A stretch of 6,642 nucleotides of DNA from CAZNAQ01 sp964585585. GTDB taxonomy: Bacteria; Patescibacteriota; Patescibacteriia; Patescibacteriales; JAGXOH01. Shown here piece by piece: positions 1 to 3,812 of this stretch. Each line of letters starts with the position of its first letter. The first letter of the stretch is position 1. The position numbers were made by a program, and so were the translations under genes. The stretch is from contig CAZPEL010000044.1 in the NCBI GenBank assembly GCA_964585585.1, forward strand, positions 1 through 6,642. The letters are read 5' to 3'. The notes beneath the pieces are model-generated. The model was not told where the DNA came from, searched no databases, and was given only the letters and a program-made list of their open reading frames with translations.

Positions 1-36
1 TAAATTCTTTTTTATTAAAAAAATTCTTAAAAACAA

Positions 37-564
37 CTATTTCACCTTGGCCATAAGATAAGAATCTATGTATTTATTGCCTTTCTTGGCCTCTTTTTTA
101 AGAATTCCTTCCAGTTCAAAGCTGTTTTTTTCCAGGACTCTTTTGGAAGCGGGGTTAAAGGTGAAAACTTTGGCGGTTATCCTTTTTAGTTTTAATTCAT
201 TGAACCCGAATCTACACACCTCCTTGATGGCGCGAGACATTAATTTCCTACCCCTGTAATCCTTGCCCAGCCAGTAGCCGAGCTCCGCCTTGTGACCGTG
301 CCGAATATGAACCAAAGAAATGGCCCCGGCCACTTTTTCTTCCACTTCAATGGCAAAGGTGAGTTGCTCCGGATATTTCTTCCGCTTTTCCTTCAAAACT
401 ATTTTTAACCATTCCTCTCCGTCTTTAACCGAATAAGGATAAGGGATCGCCAAAGTATTCCTGGAGACCTCTTTGTCATGGGCCTGCTCAGCCACTTGCG
501 GAGCATCCCCCATTTTAAACGGACGGAGAGTGAACTTTTTGGTTTTGATGGTGGGTTGTTTCAT
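37..564 (-). CDS. GNAT-family N-acetyltransferase, RimJ/RimL type
   Basis: This 175-residue protein has the usual length and layout of a single-domain GNAT enzyme, which transfers acetyl from acetyl-CoA to an amine. The N-terminus has the family opening (TLRPFKMGDA, residues 12-21). A central strand ELGYWLG (94-100) leads into the acetyl-CoA pyrophosphate loop YRGRKLM (103-109), and motif B follows (N137-P-A-S140, then RVLEKNSFELEG). This arrangement is typical of RimJ/RimL-like acetyltransferases acting on protein N-termini or small amines. The second loop glycine is replaced by lysine (RGRK rather than RGxG), and the usual GF of motif B is SF, so activity or substrate may differ from the reference enzymes. 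The substrate cannot be read from sequence. The start ATG has no Shine-Dalgarno sequence, but a good promoter lies about 25 bp upstream, so the mRNA leader is probably very short. The enzyme is cytoplasmic; no signal peptide or membrane segment is visible. Confidence 0.9.
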   Translation of the reverse strand: MKQPTIKTKKFTLRPFKMGDAPQVAEQAHDKEVSRNTLAIPYPYSVKDGEEWLKIVLKEKRKKYPEQLTFAIEVEEKVAGAISLVHIRHGHKAELGYWLGKDYRGRKLMSRAIKEVCRFGFNELKLKRITAKVFTFNPASKRVLEKNSFELEGILKKEAKKGNKYIDSYLMAKVK

Positions 565-589
565 AGAATAAAATTAATTCTTTTTTAAT

Positions 590-618
590 ATTATCCCTGT
601 TATAACCAAAAATTTCAA
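590..618 (-). promoter_or_regulatory. sigma70-type promoter for the 37-564 acetyltransferase
   Basis: On the - strand, TTGAAA (618-613) is followed by a 17-bp spacer and GATAAT (595-590). Each hexamer matches the sigma70 consensus at five of six positions. The predicted transcript would start near 583, giving a leader of about 20 nt with no Shine-Dalgarno sequence. The promoter sits in the 57-bp gap after the deacylase-family gene, so the acetyltransferase can be transcribed independently. Confidence 0.7.
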
Positions 619-621
619 GCT

Positions 622-1431
622 CTACCGGACGAATTTACCCAGAACAAACACCTCATCCCCGATCTTTTTGTTGCTATCGGGAAAAATTACGCATTCGTTT
701 TCTCCGGCCACATATTTCTCTTCACCGTCCCGGGCGAAAACTCCCCCCGGGGTCAACTCCTCAAAATCGGCAAAGTCCTTAACAAATCTAAAATCATCAG
801 TCTTTTTCTTGGCGGCTTGAAACACTTGAACCACTTGTTGGGGTTTTGGGTTGTATTCCCCGACCTTGCTTATAGCACCGAAATAGCTCAAAAACCGAAG
901 GGCCGAATCATAGGCCAAGTCGAAATTTTCTTCCGATTGATAAACCGAACCGCACTCCAGGCATATGCCCGGCTTGCCTTGGTGATACATATAGCCGTCG
1001 GTTGATCCCGGCTCAATATCATCCCAACCGAAAGAAATAATATCAAAATCAAAGATGCCGACGATGTCCCGGCAATCCTCCCCGCAGATAACAAAGGGTG
1101 TGGCCTCCTTATTGTTGCTGGCGTGGAGATCCAGGAGAGCGTCGCACTCGTCCAATATCGGCATCAACTCTTTAGCTCTTTTCTCCTCATAACTACCGCC
1201 CGCTTCCTTAAAAAAACATCGATTTAAATTCTTTTCCGTATACCGCACATCTTGCTCTATGGCCCTGGGATTGGCATAGACAAAATAGACCTCGCCCGCT
1301 TCTATCTCCAGGTTTTTTATCAATTTTTCCAAAGCAAAAACTCCGGCCTTTTCATTGCCGTGGACTCCGGCAAAAACAGCTAATTTTTTACCGGGTTTTC
1401 CTCCGCTTTTTTTAATGATGTGCTGATCCAT
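622..1431 (-). CDS. Succinylglutamate desuccinylase/aspartoacylase-family zinc hydrolase
   Basis: The 269-residue product carries the signature of the AstE/AspA family, M14-like metallohydrolases that cleave the amide bond of N-acyl amino acids. The zinc ligands appear as GVHGNE (H24, E27) and DLHAS (H103). NPRA (54-57) and NLNR (68-71) match conserved substrate-binding segments, and LECGS places the catalytic glutamate at E159. The C-terminal third (about 220-269) fits the small beta-rich domain that caps the active site in the family, including TPGGVFARDGEE and a late IGDEVFVLGKF segment. All key residues are present, so an active enzyme is expected, but the acyl group and amino acid cannot be assigned. 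It is somewhat shorter than typical aspartoacylases. The start has no Shine-Dalgarno sequence; it was chosen because it lies shortly before the conserved LAVFAGVHGNE segment. It lies 72 bp downstream of the second acetyltransferase, with a hairpin between them. Confidence 0.88.
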   Translation of the reverse strand: MDQHIIKKSGGKPGKKLAVFAGVHGNEKAGVFALEKLIKNLEIEAGEVYFVYANPRAIEQDVRYTEKNLNRCFFKEAGGSYEEKRAKELMPILDECDALLDLHASNNKEATPFVICGEDCRDIVGIFDFDIISFGWDDIEPGSTDGYMYHQGKPGICLECGSVYQSEENFDLAYDSALRFLSYFGAISKVGEYNPKPQQVVQVFQAAKKKTDDFRFVKDFADFEELTPGGVFARDGEEKYVAGENECVIFPDSNKKIGDEVFVLGKFVR

Positions 1432-1465
1432 AGATATTATTTAATACTAAATTTTGAGCAAGGAA

Positions 1466-1494
1466 GGCGGGCTCTGAACCGCAGAGAGCCCGCC
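1466..1494 (-). terminator. GC-rich stem-loop after the 1504-1992 gene
   Basis: A perfect 10-bp inverted repeat (GGCGGGCTCT at 1466-1475 and AGAGCCCGCC at 1485-1494) has a 9-nt loop and starts 9 bp after the acetyltransferase stop codon. It is strong, but the - strand sequence after it (TTCCTTGCTC) is only mildly T-rich, and the + side is not T-rich at all. It is therefore a weak intrinsic terminator, a transcript-end protecting structure, or a partial attenuator ahead of the deacylase-family gene. Confidence 0.55.
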
Positions 1495-1503
1495 ACAAGA
1501 AAT

Positions 1504-1992
1504 TCAAGATTCAGCCTGATAAAAAAACATCATACATTTTCCCTCCTGTCCTTTGTAGGGACAATTTTTCTTCTCCTCTTCGGGAACCTGATCACAAGGG
1601 GCGCAACTATCCTCAAAAGGCACAACTTCTTCCCAGTTGTCGGGAGTGGCCTCTTGCCAATCATGTTTACGCAACAAATGCGCAACTTTGGGGTTTCGGG
1701 TGATCACGAATATGGTCTTGCCGGGCGGAAAGATGGAATAGATCTCTTCCATTATTCGGGATCCTAACTTGTGCCCCCGCCATTCCGGCTTTATCCAAAA
1801 ACTACCCATTTCCATACAACCGTTACCATTGACATGCCACAAGCCCCGGAAGGCGATGATCTCGCCGCCGTATTCCTTTTTTATGGCCAGGCCACTCTCG
1901 TATATTCGCTTTAAGCTTTCTCCGGTTACCCGAGTGCCCAATATCATGGGTTCTTTCTTTAATTCCTCGGCTAAATCATTCCACTTTTTCAT
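1504..1992 (-). CDS. GNAT-like acetyltransferase with C-terminal four-cysteine tail
   Basis: The 162-residue protein has a GNAT core: a strand EMGSFWIKPEWRG (61-73) runs into the acetyl-CoA pyrophosphate loop R72-G-H-K-L-G77, followed by helix SRIMEEIYSIF and a strand TIFVITRNP (93-101). Residues 102-126 look like the last helix and strand. The tail beyond residue 128 carries C130, C133, C144 and C153, spaced C-x2-C-x10-C-x8-C, in an acidic and lysine-rich context. This could bind zinc or another metal, or serve redox sensing; that is inference. The N-terminus is short, so substrate-binding elements may be reduced. The start is well supported by an AGGAGGT Shine-Dalgarno sequence five bases upstream. 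The gene is preceded by an attenuator-like leader, suggesting conditional expression. The substrate is unknown. Confidence 0.82.
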   Translation of the reverse strand: MKKWNDLAEELKKEPMILGTRVTGESLKRIYESGLAIKKEYGGEIIAFRGLWHVNGNGCMEMGSFWIKPEWRGHKLGSRIMEEIYSIFPPGKTIFVITRNPKVAHLLRKHDWQEATPDNWEEVVPFEDSCAPCDQVPEEEKKNCPYKGQEGKCMMFFYQAES

Positions 1993-1997
1993 TTTTT

Positions 1998-2004
1998 ACC
2001 TCCT
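1998..2004 (-). promoter_or_regulatory. Consensus ribosome binding site for the 1504-1992 gene
   Basis: AGGAGGT on the - strand lies five bases (AAAAA) before the ATG. It is near-perfect and fixes the start. Neighbouring - strand genes at 37-564, 622-1431, 2550-3758 and 3813-5534 have no comparable site, so initiation here is expected to be stronger. Confidence 0.85.
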
Positions 2005-2024
2005 GTATTTTGATTTTCAAAAAA

Positions 2025-2054
2025 CATTAAAAAAACAGCTCTGCGGAGCTGTTT
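2025..2054 (-). terminator. Intrinsic terminator/attenuator hairpin in the leader of the 1504-1992 gene
   Basis: Read on the - strand, AAACAGCTC (2054-2046 side) and GAGCTGTTT (2041-2033 side) form a 9-bp stem around the loop CGCA. A T tract follows (seven T opposite the A run at 2029-2035, then AATG and more T). It lies about 40 bp before the ATG of the acetyltransferase and ahead of its ribosome binding site. No convincing promoter fits between hairpin and start, so a transcript starting further upstream would have to pass it. This suggests an attenuator rather than a gene-end terminator. It could alternatively stop leftward readthrough. Confidence 0.6.
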
Positions 2055-2099
2055 ACTTTTGTTTAAAAAGATAATTAAACACTACCAAACAACTCCGCA
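2033..2099 (-). promoter_or_regulatory. Candidate antiterminator/terminator switch (mutually exclusive stems)
   Basis: On the - strand RNA, UGCGGAGUUGUUU (2099-2087) can pair with AAACAGCUCCGCA (2054-2042) over 13 positions: 12 Watson-Crick pairs and one G-U. The second segment contains the whole 5' arm and the loop of the terminator hairpin, so the two structures exclude each other. The same pairing on the + strand would contain a C-A mismatch, which favours a - strand RNA role. This is the layout of a transcription attenuator; the effector (translation, protein or metabolite) is not visible. Confidence 0.45.
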
Positions 2100-2100
2100 A
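2053..2100 (-). CDS. Possible 15-codon leader peptide ORF (speculative)
   Basis: A TTG-started frame of 15 codons (MRSCLVVFNYLFKQK if TTG is read as Met) runs from 2100 and ends with TAA exactly at the foot of the terminator hairpin. A purine-rich AGGAGAAGGAGAG (2123-2111) lies 10 bases upstream of the TTG. Its first codons cover the antiterminator segment, so a ribosome starting there would favour the terminator. A frame this short with a TTG start can easily arise by chance, and no run of one regulatory amino acid is present. It is listed because of its exact fit to the stem positions. Confidence 0.2.
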   Translation of the reverse strand: MRSCLVVFNYLFKQK

Positions 2101-2202
2101 AACCGGTATTCTCTCCTTCTCCTGTGTTGGGTTGTGGTAATGTTTATCTCGAACATATCTTTATATTAGCAAAAATAATAAAAAATGCAAATACCGGATA
2201 CA

Positions 2203-2230
2203 AGAAATATATATTTAAATATATATTTCT
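2203..2230. promoter_or_regulatory. Palindrome 1, 28-bp perfect dyad (candidate operator)
   Basis: This is a perfect 28-bp palindrome with half-site AGAAATATATATTT and its centre at 2216/2217 (TTT/AAA). Its inner 26 bp match 24 of 26 bases of the second palindrome 48 bp downstream. It lies about 85 bp before the 47-residue gene and on the upstream side of the divergent leader. With no loop and an AT-rich centre it looks more like a dimeric protein-binding site than an RNA hairpin. Confidence 0.65.
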
Positions 2231-2245
2231 GAAACCAAATAAAAA

Positions 2246-2275
2246 TTGCGGGAAATATACATTTAAATGTATATT
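2246..2275 (+). promoter_or_regulatory. Weak candidate promoter embedded in palindrome 2
   Basis: TTGCGG (2246-2251), an 18-bp spacer and TATATT (2270-2275) could serve as -35 and -10 for the 47-residue gene, with a start near 2282 and a leader of about 33 nt. The -35 matches the consensus at only three positions, and the AT-rich palindromes offer other -10-like hexamers. The call is tentative. If correct, the operator and promoter coincide. Confidence 0.3.
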
Positions 2276-2281
2276 TCCCGC
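2248..2281. promoter_or_regulatory. Palindrome 2, 34-bp perfect dyad (candidate operator)
   Basis: This is a perfect 34-bp palindrome with half-site GCGGGAAATATACATTT and its centre at 2264/2265. The core GAAATATAYATTT and its mirror are shared with palindrome 1. The only two differences (core positions 9 and 18) are symmetric, so both copies keep perfect dyad symmetry. It ends 18 bases before the Shine-Dalgarno sequence of the 47-residue gene, a position where a bound protein would block transcription. A stem in the 5' untranslated RNA is an alternative. Confidence 0.65.
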
Positions 2282-2298
2282 GTTTAGCTTTTTTAAAC

Positions 2299-2308
2299 AA
2301 GGAGGTGA
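2299..2308 (+). promoter_or_regulatory. Full-consensus Shine-Dalgarno for the 47-residue gene
   Basis: AAGGAGGTGA is complementary to ten bases of the canonical 16S rRNA 3' end and lies six bases before the ATG at 2315. It is the longest ribosome binding site in the window. It is the main evidence that the short frame after it is translated, and probably efficiently. Confidence 0.85.
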
Positions 2309-2314
2309 GAACCA

Positions 2315-2458
2315 ATGGCCAAGAAGAATACCCCGACCCGCGGACCTTCCAAACATGGTGGCCACGGAGGCAAAAGGCCTTCCAAGGGAGGCGGTCTTTC
2401 CAGCACCAGATCCGGAGGCAAATCCGGGACTTCCGGCGGCAAGAAAGGCAAAAAATAA
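2315..2458 (+). CDS. 47-residue Gly/Lys/Ser-rich basic protein, unrecognised
   Basis: The frame starts at ATG 2315 and ends at TAA 2456-2458. The protein begins MAKKNTPTRGPSK, continues HGGHGGKRPSK and then runs through GGG, SGGKSGTSGG and KKGKK. It is almost wholly Gly, Lys, Ser, Thr and Arg, with two His, one Leu and no acidic, aromatic or cysteine residues, so it is very basic and probably disordered. Such tails bind nucleic acid or ribosomes in other proteins; a role here is inference and I recognise no family. Reality is supported by the full Shine-Dalgarno sequence, the clear rise in GC at exactly this frame relative to AT-rich flanks, and a terminator after it. It is the only + strand gene, lies behind two palindromic candidate operators, and may be tightly controlled. 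Confidence 0.8.
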   Translation: MAKKNTPTRGPSKHGGHGGKRPSKGGGLSSTRSGGKSGTSGGKKGKK

Positions 2459-2524
2459 CATTACCAGCCGACTAGGGCTCTTTCGTTAACAAACAACTTT
2501 TCAAACAAACCCCAAAACCCCGCG

Positions 2525-2561
2525 GCGAGGTGTGCTCCATACCTCGCTCTTATTTTATCTT
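2525..2561 (+). terminator. Intrinsic terminator of the 47-residue gene
   Basis: GCGAGGTGTG (2525-2534) pairs with CATACCTCGC (2538-2547) over ten positions, including one G-U, around a three-base loop CTC. The + strand then reads TCTTATTTTATCTT. On the - strand the sequence after the stem is G-rich, so it works in the + direction. The T tract overlaps the last codons of the convergent peptidase gene, which ends at 2550. Confidence 0.75.
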
Positions 2562-3758
2562 AAAGCTGTAACAATTACTCTCTTTTATTATATCCCGCCG
2601 GGCTTTCTTTATATCCTCGAACTTGACCCGACCTATCTCATCCGCTTCCTGCTTGGGGGTCAAGATCTTGTTTTTACCGGCCAATTTATACATGGCCAAA
2701 GATCCCAGGTCATCGATGTCATCTTCCTTTAACAAAAATTGCTTTTGAATCATGTCCCGAACCTTCCCAAAAAGATCCGGAGAAAGCTCCACTTCTTGCA
2801 ACTGCCGAAGCAGTTTCTTTAATACTCGATCGGCCTTGCTGGGGTCGGTCGAAGTAAGCAATCTTATCTCACCGGCGGATAAATAATGATGAAAATTAAG
2901 CTCCAGGTCATAAAGGTCGGATTCGTGACGGCGCGATCTTCTCAGCTCTCGGCCCAAAATATCAGCCAAAAGCAGGTGCCGGAAATAATTCTTGTCGCCC
3001 AACTTCATCCGAACCGGAAAGGCCAGGCCCAGATAGGCCTGGGAAAAACTACCGCTCTCGGAAAAACTCTTCCCGTCCCGGTTATAACCGACCGGGGGCA
3101 GGGAATAGGACCTACCGACCCCGCTCTCCGGAGCCGCGAAATTCAGCTGATCGATCAGCTTCCGGGCCCGAGCAGTGTCAAAGTTCCCGCTAACAGCCAA
3201 AAGCATATTGGCCGGAACATAATACTTGCTATACCAGTTTCCCAGATCCTCCGCGTTAATGGATTCAATATTGCCTTCCTGGCCCGGTATCGGCAATCCC
3301 CAGGGAGAGCCCCGGTACAAAAACTCCTCGGCTCTATCTTCCAGAAAGGCAAAAGGATCTTCTTTTTCCTCGGCCATCTCTTGGATTATCACCTCTTTTT
3401 GTCCGGCCACCTCCTTTTCGGAAAGATCGATATTACTTACCGATTCCGATAGTATCCTCAATATCGAATCAAGATAATTCTTGTGGTGTGATATCTCATA
3501 ACAGGTAAAATCCTTTCTGGTCCAGGCGTCCAGCTCTAAATTAAGAGGGTAGTGTTTCTCCATTTTATCTCGAACAGCATTCCTAAAGATCAAATGTTCC
3601 AGCAAATGGGAGATGCCGTTGTTCTCGGCGGCCTCCCGGGCCGAACCCACGCGAACAAACAAAGTCGCCGCCACGCCGTTAAGGGACGGATTCCGGACCA
3701 AGACGACCGGCAGGCCATGAGATGAAGTTTTCTCTTTTATGGTGACCATAGGATACAT
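2550..3758 (-). CDS. M16-family (insulinase-like) zinc peptidase
   Basis: The 402-residue protein matches single-chain bacterial M16 peptidases in length, with an N-terminal catalytic half and a C-terminal inactive half. The inverted zinc motif is H51-L-L-E54-H55 within GISHLLEHLIF, and the third ligand is most likely E127 in VIIQEM. The segments HGLPVVLVRNP (14-24), WGLPIPG (153-159), YYVPANMLLAVSGN (179-192) and AYLGLAFP (241-248) are all typical of the family. The glutamate usually seven residues before the third ligand reads Q120. Family members cleave signal or short unfolded peptides and act as dimers. No signal peptide is visible, so the product is cytoplasmic. Neither ATG near the start (M1 or M4) has a Shine-Dalgarno sequence; the outer one is used. 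It begins 54 bp after the histidine kinase with no terminator between, so co-transcription is likely. Confidence 0.92.
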   Translation of the reverse strand: MYPMVTIKEKTSSHGLPVVLVRNPSLNGVAATLFVRVGSAREAAENNGISHLLEHLIFRNAVRDKMEKHYPLNLELDAWTRKDFTCYEISHHKNYLDSILRILSESVSNIDLSEKEVAGQKEVIIQEMAEEKEDPFAFLEDRAEEFLYRGSPWGLPIPGQEGNIESINAEDLGNWYSKYYVPANMLLAVSGNFDTARARKLIDQLNFAAPESGVGRSYSLPPVGYNRDGKSFSESGSFSQAYLGLAFPVRMKLGDKNYFRHLLLADILGRELRRSRRHESDLYDLELNFHHYLSAGEIRLLTSTDPSKADRVLKKLLRQLQEVELSPDLFGKVRDMIQKQFLLKEDDIDDLGSLAMYKLAGKNKILTPKQEADEIGRVKFEDIKKARRDIIKESNCYSFKIK

Positions 3759-3812
3759 TAAACTATCAAGGCCACTTTAAAACAAAAACCGGATATAGGC
3801 AAATTAAAGCCG

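Larger units (their letters stand above)
1993..2314. other. Structured divergent intergenic region without a confident gene
   Basis: This 322-bp gap separates the leftward acetyltransferase from the rightward 47-residue gene. From left to right it holds the acetyltransferase ribosome binding site, the terminator hairpin, the antiterminator segment with its speculative leader ORF, an AT-rich stretch (2124-2200) likely to contain divergent promoters, and the two palindromes. A third inverted pair, CCGGTATT (2103-2110) and AATACCGG (2190-2197), brackets the AT-rich stretch. I see no tRNA, conserved riboswitch or other RNA gene that I can name. Confidence 0.7.

Noticed and set aside
1..36. A + T runs at the left edge as a terminator for the 37-564 gene
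   Set aside because: The sequence is T-rich on the - strand, but I could not find a convincing stem before the T runs; the AATTCTT copies are direct, not inverted.
1432..1465. Promoter for the deacylase-family gene (TTGCTC and AATATC or TATTAA on the - strand)
   Set aside because: The hexamers match the consensus poorly and would place the transcript start at or past the ATG; not strong enough to annotate.
2203..2281. The two palindromes as a minimal CRISPR array or transposon ends
   Set aside because: Only two copies with a 17-bp gap between them; CRISPR repeats are not full perfect palindromes of this type. No cas or transposase gene and no target-site duplication is visible.
2144..2461. 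- strand open frame antisense to the 47-residue gene
   Set aside because: It reads across both palindromes, has no ribosome binding site, and its N-terminal half is a mirror of the Gly-rich coding sequence. It is best explained as a shadow.
2124..2489. Longer + strand open frame (121 codons) covering the 47-residue gene in another frame
   Set aside because: It has no ribosome binding site at its start, runs through the palindromes and AT-rich spacer, and gives a protein with no family features. The Shine-Dalgarno sequence and GC shift fit the short frame at 2315-2458 instead.
2886..3452. 188-codon + strand open frame inside the peptidase gene
   Set aside because: It lies fully antisense to a well-supported M16 peptidase with intact motifs, and its translation matches nothing recognisable.
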